Source: Spirosoma aureum
Lineage (GTDB): Bacteria > Bacteroidota > Bacteroidia > Cytophagales > Spirosomataceae
Direction of reading: 5' to 3'
Assembly: GCF_011604685.1 (NCBI RefSeq)
Contig: NZ_CP050063.1
Span: 124,001 to 188,000 of the forward strand
DNA: 64,000 nt
Shown one piece after another: positions 43,174-52,847 of the stretch (within the stretch, counting starts at the first letter, position 1; each line of letters begins with the position of its first letter). The notes beneath the pieces were generated by a model. It saw only the letters and a program-made list of their open reading frames with translations. It made no database searches and had not been told where the DNA came from. A program made the position numbers and the translations under genes.

Positions 43174-44490
43174 TTAGGCTGCAACTGTCTCGTTAGTCCG
43201 GCCCTGTACGCGACCAGACTTCATCAATCCTTCGTACCGACGCATTAACAGATAGCTTTCGACTTGCTGTAATGTATCGAGTACAACACCGACCATGATA
43301 AGCAGTGACGTTCCGCCAAAGAATTGTGCAAAACCACTGGTCATACCCAGCAAGTTAGCAATGGCTGGCAGGATAGCCACAATCGCCAGCATGATCGCCC
43401 CTGGCAAGGTAATCCGGTCCAGAACTGTACCAATGTATTCAGAAGTCTGAATTCCTGGTTTAACTCCTGGAATGAATCCACCACTGCGCTTCATGTCATC
43501 AGCAATTTGAGTCGGGTTAACCGAAATCGCTGTATAGAAGAACGTGAAGATGATGATCAGCAAAGCAAACAGAACGTTATATTGCCAGGTGGTATAGCTT
43601 TGGAAAGCATTTTGCACTCCTGCGGCAAAATCGCTTTTCTCAGCAAACAATCCCGACAGATAACCGGGAATAAACATCAGTGCCTGAGCAAAAATGATCG
43701 GCATTACACCAGCAGCATTCAGTTTCAATGGCAGATATTGCCGTTGTCCACCTACCACTTTGTTTCCAATTACCTGTTTGGCATACTGAATTGGAATCCG
43801 ACGAACGGCCTGAGTCAATACAACTGCTCCCATAACAACGAAGTATAGAGCAACTAACTCAAGTACGAACAGCAGAATACCACCTGTTCCTCTCGACTGC
43901 TGTTCGCCAATGATAGCGCCCGGTAGCCGGGAAACAATCCCGATCATAATGATCATGGAGATACCATTTCCGATGCCCTTGTCTGTTATCCGTTCACCCA
44001 GCCACATACAAAAGATCGTGCCTGAGGTTAAGATAAACAGGGAGGAGATTGTGAACAGACCTCGATCGATCAGGAGTGCTTCAGCAGGAATCGTTGTACG
44101 GATGTAGGTAATTGCCTGCACTGCCGTTACACCAATTGTCAGAACACGTGTGATCTGATTCAATCGCTTACGACCCGATTCGCCTTCCTTCTGCATTTTC
44201 TGGAAGTAAGGCAAAGCCAGGGTAAGTAGCTGAATAGCGATCGATGCCGAGATGTATGGCATGATGCCCAATGCGAAAATAGACGCTTTGCTGAACGCAC
44301 CACCCAAAAAAGTGTCTAACAAACCGAGTAATCCCTGCGGATTCAGATTCAGTTTGTTAGGGTCAACGCCCGGTAGCACAATTGCTGAACCAAGACGAAA
44401 CGCCGTAATAAACAATAGCGTGTTGAGGATACGACTCCGCAACTCATCTATTGCAAAAATATTCTTAAACGTGGTGATCAGTCGGTTCAT
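43174..44490 (-). CDS. secY: Protein translocase subunit SecY
   Basis: A 438-aa channel subunit of the Sec translocon with ten membrane helices. The start region FKNIFAIDELRSRILNTLLF, the plug-adjacent ASIFALGIMPYISASI and GGFIPGVKPGIQTSEYI are family landmarks. It lies between rplO and map, as in the spc operon. Confidence 0.98.
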   Translation of the reverse strand: MNRLITTFKNIFAIDELRSRILNTLLFITAFRLGSAIVLPGVDPNKLNLNPQGLLGLLDTFLGGAFSKASIFALGIMPYISASIAIQLLTLALPYFQKMQKEGESGRKRLNQITRVLTIGVTAVQAITYIRTTIPAEALLIDRGLFTISSLFILTSGTIFCMWLGERITDKGIGNGISMIIMIGIVSRLPGAIIGEQQSRGTGGILLFVLELVALYFVVMGAVVLTQAVRRIPIQYAKQVIGNKVVGGQRQYLPLKLNAAGVMPIIFAQALMFIPGYLSGLFAEKSDFAAGVQNAFQSYTTWQYNVLFALLIIIFTFFYTAISVNPTQIADDMKRSGGFIPGVKPGIQTSEYIGTVLDRITLPGAIMLAIVAILPAIANLLGMTSGFAQFFGGTSLLIMVGVVLDTLQQVESYLLMRRYEGLMKSGRVQGRTNETVAA

Positions 44491-44521
44491 AAAAGTAGGC
44501 GGCTGATGCCGTGCTCACAAC

Positions 44522-44998
44522 TTAGTTCGTTGCTTCCTCTTTCGCTTGTTTAGCGGGCACAATTGCTTTACCACCTGCTTTTTCGATCGCTTCTTTAGCG
44601 CTACTCGAGAAAGCATGTGCGTGAACTTCTACAGCCGATGTCAATTCACCACGGCTTAAGATTTTCACAAGATCTTTTTTGCTTACCAACCCGTGCTGAA
44701 GCAGGAAGTCGATATCCACTACGGTTGCTTTGGTTTCGTCAACCAAGGCCTGGATCGAATCCAGATTGAGAGGTTTGTACTCGACGCGGTTGATATTCTT
44801 AAAGCCAAATTTCGGCACACGACGTTGCAATGGCATCTGGCCACCTTCGAAGTGTGTCTTGCGACTATAACCTGAGCGCGACTGCGCTCCTTTGTGACCA
44901 CGCGTAGACGTTCCGCCCATGCCTGATCCTTGCCCGCGTCCGACTCGCTTGCGCTCTCTGACGGAACCTTTTGCCGGTCTAAGGTTGCTTAAATTCAT
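44522..44998 (-). CDS. rplO: Ribosomal protein L15
   Basis: A 158-aa late-assembly large-subunit protein. It begins MNLSNLRPAKGSVRERKRVG, followed by the Gly-rich GRGQGSGMGGTSTRGHKGA. Length is normal, with a short Lys/Glu tail. Confidence 0.98.
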   Translation of the reverse strand: MNLSNLRPAKGSVRERKRVGRGQGSGMGGTSTRGHKGAQSRSGYSRKTHFEGGQMPLQRRVPKFGFKNINRVEYKPLNLDSIQALVDETKATVVDIDFLLQHGLVSKKDLVKILSRGELTSAVEVHAHAFSSSAKEAIEKAGGKAIVPAKQAKEEATN

Positions 44999-45019
44999 GT
45001 TATTATTATTAAAAAAACC

Positions 45020-45085
45020 GATTCTTTTGACCTCTCAATACGCACATGACACCAGGCCATGGCAAACAGGAAGCCAAAAGAATCG
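45020..45085. repeat. Inverted repeat in the rpmD-rplO spacer
   Basis: Perfect 11-bp arms (45020-45030 and 45075-45085). A TATCTTTG -7-like element (45093-45086, minus strand) adjoins, hinting at an internal promoter for rplO-secY. Confidence 0.55.
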
Positions 45086-45094
45086 CAAAGATAC

Positions 45095-45274
45095 TTAAAT
45101 TTCTTCAACCTTCACTAAGTGCTGTACTTTGTTGATAGCACCTTTTAAAGAGTCGTTGTATTCCAGCTCAACGCTACGGTTGATTTTGCCCAAGCCTAAC
45201 GACTTGATCGCATTTTTTTGAGATAGCGGTCGTTTGATGGTGCTGCTGACCTGCGTGATGCGTACTCGTGCCAT
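45095..45274 (-). CDS. rpmD: Ribosomal protein L30
   Basis: A 59-aa protein read from ATG at 45274 (MARVRITQVSSTIKRPLSQK, then AIKSLGLGKINRSVE). The position between rpsE and rplO is the standard spc order. Full length for the bacterial type. Confidence 0.97.
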   Translation of the reverse strand: MARVRITQVSSTIKRPLSQKNAIKSLGLGKINRSVELEYNDSLKGAINKVQHLVKVEEI

Positions 45275-45293
45275 GTCTGTTGCTCCTTTCTAA

Positions 45294-45815
45294 TTAACCG
45301 TTAAACACTTTAGCCAGACTTATCTGACGCTGGAATGCCACCTGATGAGGTAAGCGCATTTTCAGCAGTGCATCTAAGGTAGCTTTCACTACATTGTGCG
45401 GGTTCGATGAACCTTTCGATTTTGCCAATACGTCGCGTACACCAGCTGATTCAAGAACAGCCCGCATAGCACCGCCGGCGATAACACCTGTACCCGGTGC
45501 TGCTGGCTTCAGCAGGACAAAGCCACCGCTGAATTTACCTTCCATTTCGTGAGGTACCGTATGCTTCAGGAGGGGAATCTGCACCAGATTTTTCTTAGCA
45601 TCTTCTACACCTTTAGCAATCGCATCCGTCACTTCATTGGCTTTTCCTAGTCCGTATCCGACGACACCGTTACCGTCTCCGACAACGACAATTGCCGAAA
45701 AACTGAACCGGCGACCACCTTTTACCACCTTCGCAACGCGATTGATGGCTACCACCTTTTCTTTCAGGTCGGCTTCGTTAAACTTTGTCGGTCTTGCTGC
45801 GTTCGTGTTCATCAT
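45294..45815 (-). CDS. rpsE: Ribosomal protein S5
   Basis: A 173-aa decoding-fidelity protein. The double-stranded-RNA-binding-like N domain has [20 protein letters not shown] and [19 protein letters not shown]; the C domain has [19 protein letters not shown]. Its ATG overlaps the rplR stop region with no gap. Confidence 0.98.
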   Translation of the reverse strand: MMNTNAARPTKFNEADLKEKVVAINRVAKVVKGGRRFSFSAIVVVGDGNGVVGYGLGKANEVTDAIAKGVEDAKKNLVQIPLLKHTVPHEMEGKFSGGFVLLKPAAPGTGVIAGGAMRAVLESAGVRDVLAKSKGSSNPHNVVKATLDALLKMRLPHQVAFQRQISLAKVFNG

Positions 45816-46169
45816 TTAGAACTTAAGGCCACCCTCGCGGGCTGCGTCGGCCAGTGCTTTTACTTTACCGTGATACAAATAACCATTACGGTCGAACACG
45901 ACAGTGTCAATGTTCTTGGCAAGGGCTTTTTCGGCCAGCCGTTGTCCGACTTTCTTCGCCGTTTCGACGGTGTTGCCTTCTACTTCGCTCTTCAGTTCGA
46001 CCGATGAAGCGGCAGCCAGTGTATTACCAGCGACGTCGTCAATCAATTGGGCGTAGATCGCTTTGTTCGAGCGAAAAACTGACAGCCGTGGACGCTCAGC
46101 AGTTCCGGAAACTTTTGCCCGGATGCCAAACTTAATCCGCTGTCTTCTTTCTTGTTTACTTGTTGCCAT
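45816..46169 (-). CDS. rplR: Ribosomal protein L18
   Basis: A 117-aa 5S-rRNA-binding protein. [20 protein letters not shown] and the C-terminal [20 protein letters not shown] are characteristic. It directly abuts rpsE. Confidence 0.98.
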   Translation of the reverse strand: MATSKQERRQRIKFGIRAKVSGTAERPRLSVFRSNKAIYAQLIDDVAGNTLAAASSVELKSEVEGNTVETAKKVGQRLAEKALAKNIDTVVFDRNGYLYHGKVKALADAAREGGLKF

Positions 46170-46213
46170 GTTATTTGATTCCGACCAAATAGGCGAATGT
46201 TAGTTTGGTATTC

Positions 46214-46266
46214 GTGGTTTGTTGCTTGTCATTGACGTATGACCGTAAAACACAACAACAAACCAC
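46214..46266. repeat. Inverted repeat in the rplF-rplR spacer
   Basis: Perfect 11-bp arms GTGGTTTGTTG (46214-46224) and complement (46256-46266) in a 104-base spacer. Confidence 0.55.
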
Positions 46267-46273
46267 AAATCAT

Positions 46274-46831
46274 TTATTTCTTCGACGAAGACTTACCAGC
46301 TTTACGGCGAACCTGCTCACCAATGAAGCGGATACCTTTGCCTTTGTAAGGCTCAACTTTACGGAGCGAACGGATTTTGGCCGCTACATCGCCGAGCAGT
46401 TGTTTATCAGAGCCTTCCAAATATACTTTCGGGTTCTGACCTTTTTCGGTTACAGCTGTTACTTTGATCTCTGTCGGAACGGCCAGGTACACGTTGTGTG
46501 AGTAACCGAGTTGCAATTCGAGAACATTGTTGGCAACTGAAGCCTTATAACCAACCCCGATCACTTCCAGATCGAGTTTGAAGCCTTCGCTAACACCCGT
46601 TACCATGTTGTTTACCAACGAACGGTAGAGGCCGTGCAGGGCTTTATGACGTTTTTGCTCCGTCGGGCGCGACACCTGGATCTGCCCATCTTCGACTGCT
46701 ACCGAAATGTCCGGGTCAATCGTTTGGGTCAGCGTGCCTTTGGGCCCTTTCACAGTCACAACGTTCTGTCCATCTACAGACAGCGTAACGTTGCTTGGGA
46801 GGGCGATGGGTTTCTTACCTATGCGTGACAT
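46274..46831 (-). CDS. rplF: Ribosomal protein L6
   Basis: A 185-aa protein near the factor-binding centre. MSRIGKKPIALPSNVTLSVD and the C-terminal RSLRKVEPYKGKGIRF mark the two-domain fold. Length is normal. Confidence 0.98.
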   Translation of the reverse strand: MSRIGKKPIALPSNVTLSVDGQNVVTVKGPKGTLTQTIDPDISVAVEDGQIQVSRPTEQKRHKALHGLYRSLVNNMVTGVSEGFKLDLEVIGVGYKASVANNVLELQLGYSHNVYLAVPTEIKVTAVTEKGQNPKVYLEGSDKQLLGDVAAKIRSLRKVEPYKGKGIRFIGEQVRRKAGKSSSKK

Positions 46832-46844
46832 CGTTCAGTTCGGA

Positions 46845-47243
46845 TTAATACACGTAACATAATACCTCACCACCCACGTTCAGCGTTTTCGCTTCTTTAT
46901 CGGTCATAACGCCTTTCGAGGTCGAGATGATCGCGACGCCCAATCCATTCAGGATACGGGGTAGGTGATCAGCGCCCCGGTATTGACGAAGACCTGGACG
47001 GCTGATACGCTGTAGGTCAACAATAGCGGATTGCTTTGTTGTTGGATTGTACTTCAGAGCGATTTTGATCGTACCCTGTACTGAGCTATCATCGAACTTA
47101 TAGTTCTGGATGTACCCTTTTTCGTACAAAACCTTTGTAATTTCTTTCTTTATATTGGAAGCAGGAATCTCCACAACCCGGTGCTTAGCCCGGATAGCGT
47201 TTCTGATACGAGTCAGAAAATCTGCTATTGGATCTGTATTCAT
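46845..47243 (-). CDS. rpsH: Ribosomal protein S8
   Basis: A 132-aa central-domain 16S-binding protein, also a translational repressor of spc genes in enterobacteria. [20 protein letters not shown] and the C-terminal [20 protein letters not shown] are typical. Confidence 0.98.
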   Translation of the reverse strand: MNTDPIADFLTRIRNAIRAKHRVVEIPASNIKKEITKVLYEKGYIQNYKFDDSSVQGTIKIALKYNPTTKQSAIVDLQRISRPGLRQYRGADHLPRILNGLGVAIISTSKGVMTDKEAKTLNVGGEVLCYVY

Positions 47244-47289
47244 TCTTTGCGTTGCGTTACTTGCAAACCCCTGTTTCCAAGAAAGTTCG

Positions 47290-47297
47290 CAAAATTA
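47290..47297 (-). promoter_or_regulatory. Possible internal -7 element before rpsH
   Basis: TAATTTTG on the minus strand, 46 bases before the rpsH start. A TTTG lies only 14 bases upstream, so spacing is poor and the call is tentative. Confidence 0.25.
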
Positions 47298-47333
47298 CGG
47301 AAACTGAATTACAAATGGAAATGATGACTGGAA

Positions 47334-47603
47334 CTACCAGCTAGACTTAGTTACACCTGGAATTTTACCGGCCGATGCCATTTCACGGAAGGTTACCCGC
47401 GAAATACCAAACTTGCGCATGTAACCCCGTGGGCGACCTGTGAGTTTGCAACGATTATGCAGACGAACAGGCGATGCATTTTTTGGCAGCTTGTCCAGAC
47501 CGATGTAATCGCCAGCAGCTTTCAGAGCAGCCCGCTTCGTAGCATATTTAGCTACCAGTGCTTCACGTTTCCGTTCCCGTGCTTTGATTGATTCTTTTGC
47601 CAT
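47334..47603 (-). CDS. rpsN: Ribosomal protein S14, zinc-free long form
   Basis: An 89-aa protein of the 30S head. It begins [20 protein letters not shown] and has [20 protein letters not shown]. It carries a single Cys and no CxxC pair, so it is the zinc-independent type. Confidence 0.98.
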   Translation of the reverse strand: MAKESIKARERKREALVAKYATKRAALKAAGDYIGLDKLPKNASPVRLHNRCKLTGRPRGYMRKFGISRVTFREMASAGKIPGVTKSSW

Positions 47604-47612
47604 GTCGGTCGG

Positions 47613-48170
47613 TTATTTCTTGCCAGAATTTGCAAATGGCATACCCAATGATTTCAACAATTCGTAGCTTTCGTTATCGGTATTGGCGGTCGTCACAAAG
47701 GTGATATCCATCCCCGAAATCCGGGCTACTTTGTCAATACTAATCTCAGGGAAGATGATCTGCTCCTGCACGCCGAACGTGTAGTTGCCACGGCCATCGA
47801 ATCCTTTATCGCTGATGCCTTTGAAGTCACGAACACGGGGCAACGAAACACTCGTCAACCGGTCCAGGAATTCATACATCCGCTCACCACGCAACGTTAC
47901 CTTCGCACCAATGGGCATTTTCTCCCGTAGTTTGAAGTTTGAAACAGCCTTTTTCGACAATGTCGGAACGGCTTTCTGACCTGTGATGGTCGTTAATTCT
48001 TCGACGCCTACATCGACCAGCTTTTTATCTGCGACAGCGGCACCGATCCCTTTGTTGATAACAATTTTGCTCAGACGCGGAACTTGCATTACCGACTTAT
48101 ACTGAAACTTGTCTTTCAACTGAGGAACGACCTCGTTTAAATATTTTTCTTTCAGTCTTGGCGTTGCCAT
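47613..48170 (-). CDS. rplE: Ribosomal protein L5
   Basis: A 185-aa 5S-rRNA protein contacting S13. Visible: [40 protein letters not shown] and [19 protein letters not shown]. Normal length. Confidence 0.98.
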   Translation of the reverse strand: MATPRLKEKYLNEVVPQLKDKFQYKSVMQVPRLSKIVINKGIGAAVADKKLVDVGVEELTTITGQKAVPTLSKKAVSNFKLREKMPIGAKVTLRGERMYEFLDRLTSVSLPRVRDFKGISDKGFDGRGNYTFGVQEQIIFPEISIDKVARISGMDITFVTTANTDNESYELLKSLGMPFANSGKK

Positions 48171-48190
48171 TTTCTTAGACCTGCTTAAGG

Positions 48191-48547
48191 TTATTTACGA
48201 ACATCTGGGATAAAGTTGCCCGTCTTCTTCGAGAAGCGTTGCAGCTTGCCCTTGTCGTTCAACTTACGACCCGTGCGGGTAGGTTCGCCGGTGGCAGGAT
48301 CAACTACTTTCAGATTACTGATATGAATTGAACCTTCCGTTTTTTCCAGGCTCCCCTGCGGGTTAGAAGCGGTTGGCTTCATGTGTTTGGTAATCATAGC
48401 GACGCCCTCAACGCGAGCACGGTCTTTTTCGACGATTACTTCTTTCACCACACCGCGCTGGCCTTTCGAGTTACCACCAATCACGAGGACCGTATCGCCC
48501 GTCTTGATGTGGAATTTGTGCTTCGGCAGCGTTATTTTCTTTTCCAT
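48191..48547 (-). CDS. rplX: Ribosomal protein L24
   Basis: A 118-aa assembly-initiator protein with an N-terminal KOW motif ([19 protein letters not shown]) and [19 protein letters not shown]. Follows rplN by 3 bases. Confidence 0.98.
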   Translation of the reverse strand: MEKKITLPKHKFHIKTGDTVLVIGGNSKGQRGVVKEVIVEKDRARVEGVAMITKHMKPTASNPQGSLEKTEGSIHISNLKVVDPATGEPTRTGRKLNDKGKLQRFSKKTGNFIPDVRK

Positions 48548-48550
48548 TGC

Positions 48551-48919
48551 TTACAATACCTCTGGAGCTAACGATACGATTTTCATAAACTGCTTCTCAC
48601 GCAATTCGCGAGCCACAGGTCCGAAAATCCGGGTGCCGCGAGGCTCATCGTTGTTGTTAAGCAGCACAGCCGCATTGTCTTCAAAACGGATGTATGAACC
48701 GTCTTTGCGACGTACTTCTTTTTTAGTCCGAACGACAACGGCTTTCGATACCGTACCTTTCTTCATACTGCTGGACGACAGAGCCTGTTTCACCGTGACG
48801 ACAATCTTGTCACCGACCGATGCATAACGCTTACCTGTACCGCCCAGAACGCGGATAACTAGCACTTCTTTCGCGCCACTGTTATCGGCTACACCTAATC
48901 TAGATTCTTGCTGTACCAT
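48551..48919 (-). CDS. rplN: Ribosomal protein L14
   Basis: A 122-aa interface protein. [20 protein letters not shown], then [20 protein letters not shown] and [15 protein letters not shown] are universal L14 segments. Confidence 0.98.
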   Translation of the reverse strand: MVQQESRLGVADNSGAKEVLVIRVLGGTGKRYASVGDKIVVTVKQALSSSSMKKGTVSKAVVVRTKKEVRRKDGSYIRFEDNAAVLLNNNDEPRGTRIFGPVARELREKQFMKIVSLAPEVL

Positions 48920-48922
48920 GGC

Positions 48923-49294
48923 TTACTTCGCTTTTTCGATGATTTCGACTAAACGCCAACGCTTATTCTTGCTCAATGGGCGGGTTTCCATCACACGAAC
49001 AGTGTCGCCGATACCACACTCATTTTTCTCGTCATGAACGGTCAGTTTCTTTGTTTTCTTCTGAAACTTACCGTACAGTGGGTGTTTCACTTTGCGTTCG
49101 ATCGCAACCGTGATTGTTTTCTGCATTTTATTGCTTGTCACCCGTCCGATACGCTCTTTCCGAGCGTTCCGCTCCGACGCCGTTTCCTCACTCACTGCTG
49201 GAGTTACGGGAGCGGCTGCCTGCGGCTGTTCTGTTGCTACGACCGCCGAAGCAGTTGCTTCTTCCTGCGGTGCTGGTGCTTGTTGCTCTTCCAT
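48923..49294 (-). CDS. rpsQ: Ribosomal protein S17 with acidic/Ala-rich N-terminal extension
   Basis: A 123-aa protein, of which residues ~45-123 are the normal S17 OB-fold ([20 protein letters not shown]). The first ~40 residues are an Ala/Gln/Glu/Pro-rich extension of low complexity ([19 protein letters not shown]). In-frame alternative starts inside the extension were not found before the core, so the extension is probably translated. Confidence 0.95.
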   Translation of the reverse strand: MEEQQAPAPQEEATASAVVATEQPQAAAPVTPAVSEETASERNARKERIGRVTSNKMQKTITVAIERKVKHPLYGKFQKKTKKLTVHDEKNECGIGDTVRVMETRPLSKNKRWRLVEIIEKAK

Positions 49295-49306
49295 CGTCGT
49301 ATCTTA

Positions 49307-49501
49307 TTAGGCTTGCCGCGATTTAACCGTCAGTTCTGTATTCAGGCGAGCAATCCGTTTGCGGCTCTCGCGGATGCGCATTGGGTTCTCTACCGGAGAT
49401 ACCGCATGTGCGAACTTTAGTTTCAGCAGGCGGTCCTGTTCCACACCGAGTTCGGTGCGTAACTCGTCAGCCGACAATCCTTTCAAATCTTCTTTTTTCA
49501 T
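49307..49501 (-). CDS. rpmC: Ribosomal protein L29
   Basis: A 64-aa two-helix protein at the exit tunnel (MKKEDLKGLSADELRTELG; RIRESRKRIARLNTEL). Normal length. Confidence 0.97.
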   Translation of the reverse strand: MKKEDLKGLSADELRTELGVEQDRLLKLKFAHAVSPVENPMRIRESRKRIARLNTELTVKSRQA

Positions 49502-49522
49502 CTTGTTCGTCGCTTAGGGGGA

Positions 49523-49951
49523 TTACTCGCCTTGCTCCTGATAATCGCGCCGGACCACAAACTTGGTCCGAACCGGCAGTTTTTGAGCTGCCAACCGCAG
49601 GGCTTCCATACCTGTTGCTAAATCAACGCCCGTTGCTTCGAACATTATCGTGCCGGGCTTTACTACGGCTACCCAGTATTCGGGTGCACCTTTACCTTTA
49701 CCCATCCGTACTTCGGCTGGCTTCTTGGTGATCGGCTTGTCGGGGAAAATACGAATCCAAACCTGGCCTTCACGTTTCATAGCCCGCGTTACGGAAATAC
49801 GAGCGGCTTCAATCTGACGGGCAGTGATCCGGCCTGGTTCCAGCGATTTAATGCCGAACGTACCGAACGCTATTTCATGGCCCCGCGATGCGATACCAGG
49901 AATCCGTCCTTTATGTTGCTTGCGAAATTTTGTTCTTTTTGGCTGTAACAT
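49523..49951 (-). CDS. rplP: Ribosomal protein L16
   Basis: A 142-aa protein near the peptidyl transferase centre. [40 protein letters not shown] and [16 protein letters not shown] are diagnostic. Confidence 0.98.
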   Translation of the reverse strand: MLQPKRTKFRKQHKGRIPGIASRGHEIAFGTFGIKSLEPGRITARQIEAARISVTRAMKREGQVWIRIFPDKPITKKPAEVRMGKGKGAPEYWVAVVKPGTIMFEATGVDLATGMEALRLAAQKLPVRTKFVVRRDYQEQGE

Positions 49952-49967
49952 AGCTCTAAAAGTTGCG

Positions 49968-50017
49968 AGTCGATAGTGGTTAGCCGTTAGTCGCTCACTT
50001 GCGGATGACTATCGACT
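49968..50017. repeat. Inverted repeat in the rpsC-rplP spacer
   Basis: Perfect 10-bp arms AGTCGATAGT (49968-49977) and complement (50008-50017) in an 85-base spacer, with TTAG-rich sequence between. Confidence 0.5.
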
Positions 50018-50036
50018 GACAACTGATGACTAAAGT

Positions 50037-50942
50037 TTATCGTCTTGGTCCTCCACCGCCACGGTTACCACCCTGGCCACCACCGCCACGGTTACCACCC
50101 TGGCCACCACCGCCACCACGGTTGCCGCCCTGGCCACCACCGCCACGGTTGTTACCGCCACGGTCGTTACCACCACGATCACCACGGTTACGGCCACCAC
50201 GGTCGTTTCCATCACGATCACCACGTGGGCCACGACGGTCACCACGGTCATTAGCACTGGCACTACGTTCGCCCGCCTGCGCCTGACTCATCATAGCCGC
50301 TGGCGACAGATCACGCTTACCGTATACTTCGCCTTTGAAAATCCACACCTTGATGCCGATTTTACCATAGACGGTTTGTGCTTCCGAAATAGCATAGTCA
50401 ATATCAGCGCGAAGCGTATGAAGAGGAACGCGTCCTTCTTTATACTGCTCTGAACGGGCAATTTCAGCACCGCCCAAACGACCTGATACTTTCACTTTGA
50501 TGCCTTGCGCACCCACCCGGATTGCCGACTGAATGGCTTGCTTCATGGCACGACGGAACGAAATACGGGCTTGTAATTGCTGAGCAATGGCTTCACCAAC
50601 TAGTTTCGCATCGATTTCAGGCCGCTTAATTTCGAAGATATTGATCTGGACATCTTTGCCCGTAACCTTCTTTAATTCTTCTTTGATCTTATCGACCTCG
50701 CCACCACCTTTACCGATCACGATGCCTGGACGGGCTGTGTGGATCGTTAGGGTAACACGCTTCAAGGTACGTTCGATCACAACCCGTGCAATAGCTCCTT
50801 TCGGAATACGGGCTGCAACGTATTTACGGATTTTCTCGTCCTCAACGAGTTTATCTGCAAATTCTTTACCACCGTACCAGCTCGACTCCCAGCCTCGAAC
50901 AATACCAAGTCGCAGGCCAACTGGATTAATTTTTTGTCCCAT
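50037..50942 (-). CDS. rpsC: Ribosomal protein S3 with Arg/Gly-rich C-terminal tail
   Basis: A 301-aa mRNA-entry-channel protein. Residues 1-218 are normal S3 with the KH domain ([20 protein letters not shown]) and the C-terminal domain ([20 protein letters not shown]). Residues ~219-301 form a low-complexity tail of RGG, DRGG and GGNRGGGG units, like RGG boxes of RNA-binding proteins. The tail DNA is a tandem repeat, so its length may vary between strains. Confidence 0.96.
   Translation of the reverse strand: MGQKINPVGLRLGIVRGWESSWYGGKEFADKLVEDEKIRKYVAARIPKGAIARVVIERTLKRVTLTIHTARPGIVIGKGGGEVDKIKEELKKVTGKDVQINIFEIKRPEIDAKLVGEAIAQQLQARISFRRAMKQAIQSAIRVGAQGIKVKVSGRLGGAEIARSEQYKEGRVPLHTLRADIDYAISEAQTVYGKIGIKVWIFKGEVYGKRDLSPAAMMSQAQAGERSASANDRGDRRGPRGDRDGNDRGGRNRGDRGGNDRGGNNRGGGGQGGNRGGGGGQGGNRGGGGQGGNRGGGGPRR
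50053..50160. repeat. Tandem 27-30-base repeats encoding the S3 RGG tail
   Basis: About four copies of a unit containing CCGCCACGGTTACCACC (plus strand) lie within the rpsC 3' end. Copies 1 and 2 are nearly identical. Confidence 0.75.
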
Positions 50943-50945
50943 TTC

Positions 50946-51338
50946 TTAGTTCTCGTTTTCTGGGGTTTCTACTTCTGCCTGACCTAATACCGGCTGAGCA
51001 GCGCTGTCGACCACGATGGTGATGTGGTTTGACCGCTTCCGAATCCGGTGACCACGACCCTGGGGGGCGGGGCGCAGACGTTTCAGCATTGGACCGCCGT
51101 CTACGAAGATCGTTTTTACAAAGAGGTCGGCGTCTTCAATGCGCTCATTCTCATTTTTTTGTTGCCAGTTGGCAACTGCCGATAACAGCACTTTCTGCAA
51201 TACGGCGGCACCGGCTTGCGGCTGATATTTTAACAGACCCAACGCCCGGCTAACGCGCTGACCACGAATCAGATCGGCGATTAACCGCATCTTACGGGGC
51301 GACGTGGGCACATCTCTAAGTCTTGCTACTGCTTCCAT
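50946..51338 (-). CDS. rplV: Ribosomal protein L22
   Basis: A 130-aa protein lining the exit tunnel. It begins [20 protein letters not shown] and contains the beta-hairpin region [20 protein letters not shown]. It starts 76 bases after rpsS and its stop is 3 bases before rpsC. Confidence 0.98.
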   Translation of the reverse strand: MEAVARLRDVPTSPRKMRLIADLIRGQRVSRALGLLKYQPQAGAAVLQKVLLSAVANWQQKNENERIEDADLFVKTIFVDGGPMLKRLRPAPQGRGHRIRKRSNHITIVVDSAAQPVLGQAEVETPENEN

Positions 51339-51354
51339 GTTTAGTCTTCAGTTT

Positions 51355-51408
51355 GCAGTTTGCAGTGGGCAGCTGACAAGTCATTATTGACTGCCTACTG
51401 CTTTCTGC
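51355..51408. repeat. Inverted repeat in the rpsS-rplV spacer
   Basis: Eighteen-base arms (51355-51372 and 51391-51408) match at 14 positions and are made of GCAGTTTGCAGT-like units. Confidence 0.55.
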
Positions 51409-51414
51409 TAACTA

Positions 51415-51693
51415 TTATCGTTTGCCCTTGTCTTTCTTTGCGGTGTGACCCCGGAAGTTGCGCGTCGGCGAAAATTCACCGAGCTTGTGGCCTACCATGT
51501 TTTCCGTTACGTAAACCGGAATAAACTTGTTGCCGTTATGTACAGCAAATGTGTGGCCTACGAAATCCGGCGAAATCATTGAACGACGCGACCAGGTTTT
51601 GATGACCGATTTCTTGCCCGAATCATTCTGCGCCTGTACCTTGTTGTCCAGGCGAAAATCAATATATGGGCCTTTTTTGAGTGAACGTGCCAT
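51415..51693 (-). CDS. rpsS: Ribosomal protein S19
   Basis: A 92-aa 30S head protein. [20 protein letters not shown] and [17 protein letters not shown] are universal S19 segments. Confidence 0.98.
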   Translation of the reverse strand: MARSLKKGPYIDFRLDNKVQAQNDSGKKSVIKTWSRRSMISPDFVGHTFAVHNGNKFIPVYVTENMVGHKLGEFSPTRNFRGHTAKKDKGKR

Positions 51694-51702
51694 TGTTATC
51701 TG

Positions 51703-52527
51703 TTACTTTTTGCGTCGGCTAATAATCATGCTTTCTGATGCCTTGTTCTTGTTGCGGGTCTTTTGACCTTTAGCGAACTGGCCATTGCGCGAACGTGGGT
51801 GACCACCGGAAGCCCGGCCTTCGCCACCACCCATTGGGTGATCGACAGGGTTCATAACCACAGCACGAACACGTGGGCGACGGCCTAACCAACGGTTACG
51901 ACCTGCTTTACCCACTACAACGTTCATGTGATCTGGGTTCGATACAGAGCCAACCGTTGCCATTCCAGCACTCAAAACCCGACGGGTTTCACCAGAAGGA
52001 AGACGCAGGATTGCATATTTATCTTCGCGACCAACCAACTGAGCATAAGTACCGGCAGAACGAGCCATTGCAGCGCCTTTACCGGGAGTCAGTTCGATAT
52101 TGTGAACAATCGTACCGATTGGCATAGAAGCTAATGGAAGGGCATTACCAACGTCGGGGGTTGCACCTTCGCCAGACTGAATCGTCTGACCTACTGTGAT
52201 ACCTTGTGGTGCAATGATGTAGCGTTTCTCTCCGTCAGCATATTGTACCAGCGAAATGCGGGCTGAACGGTTTGGATCATATTCTACAGTCAAAACTTCG
52301 GCGGGTTGGCCGACTTTATCGCGCTTGAAGTCAATAATACGGTAATGCCGCTTATGACCTCCACCAATGTAGCGCATAGTGCGATGGCCTTCATTATTCC
52401 GGCCACCGGTTCTCTTTAGGGGCTCCAGCAGGCTTTTTTCCGGCTTGGAGGCTGTTATTTCCGCAAAGTCGGGTGCCACGCGAAAACGTGTACTCGGCGT
52501 TATTGGTCTTAGTTTTTTAACTCCCAT
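51703..52527 (-). CDS. rplB: Ribosomal protein L2
   Basis: A 274-aa protein essential for peptidyl transferase and subunit joining. It shows [19 protein letters not shown] and the conserved C-terminal [17 protein letters not shown] with the critical His. Normal length. Confidence 0.98.
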   Translation of the reverse strand: MGVKKLRPITPSTRFRVAPDFAEITASKPEKSLLEPLKRTGGRNNEGHRTMRYIGGGHKRHYRIIDFKRDKVGQPAEVLTVEYDPNRSARISLVQYADGEKRYIIAPQGITVGQTIQSGEGATPDVGNALPLASMPIGTIVHNIELTPGKGAAMARSAGTYAQLVGREDKYAILRLPSGETRRVLSAGMATVGSVSNPDHMNVVVGKAGRNRWLGRRPRVRAVVMNPVDHPMGGGEGRASGGHPRSRNGQFAKGQKTRNKNKASESMIISRRKK

Positions 52528-52557
52528 GACTGATTAATTGGTAGGGCAATGCCCGGT

Positions 52558-52845
52558 TTACAAGTCAGCGTAGATATCGATTACTTCGCCTTCTGCAACC
52601 GTTACGATTGCTTTCTTGGTAGTTGGGGTCTTGCCCGTTACAACGCGTCCGTTGATATTCTTGCTGCGCTTTTTACCAAGCGACCGCAATGTGTTTACAG
52701 ACTCGACGTTTACGCCGTACAATTTCTCGACAGCTTTAACAATTTCGAGTTTGTTCGCTTTCAATTCAACCTCAAAAGCATACTTCCCCTGCTTGTTAAG
52801 GCCCGTCATTTTTTCGGTGACGATTGGTCGTTTTAGTACGCTCAT
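52558..52845 (-). CDS. rplW: Ribosomal protein L23
   Basis: A 95-aa exit-tunnel protein that docks trigger factor and SRP. MSVLKRPIVTEKMTGLNKQG and KAVEKLYGVNVESVNTLR are typical. Confidence 0.97.
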   Translation of the reverse strand: MSVLKRPIVTEKMTGLNKQGKYAFEVELKANKLEIVKAVEKLYGVNVESVNTLRSLGKKRSKNINGRVVTGKTPTTKKAIVTVAEGEVIDIYADL

Positions 52846-52847
52846 GA

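Noticed and set aside
50026..50286. Proline/arginine-rich open frames opposite the rpsC 3' end
   Set aside because: They are the antisense readings of the Gly/Arg repeat of S3 and have no independent support.
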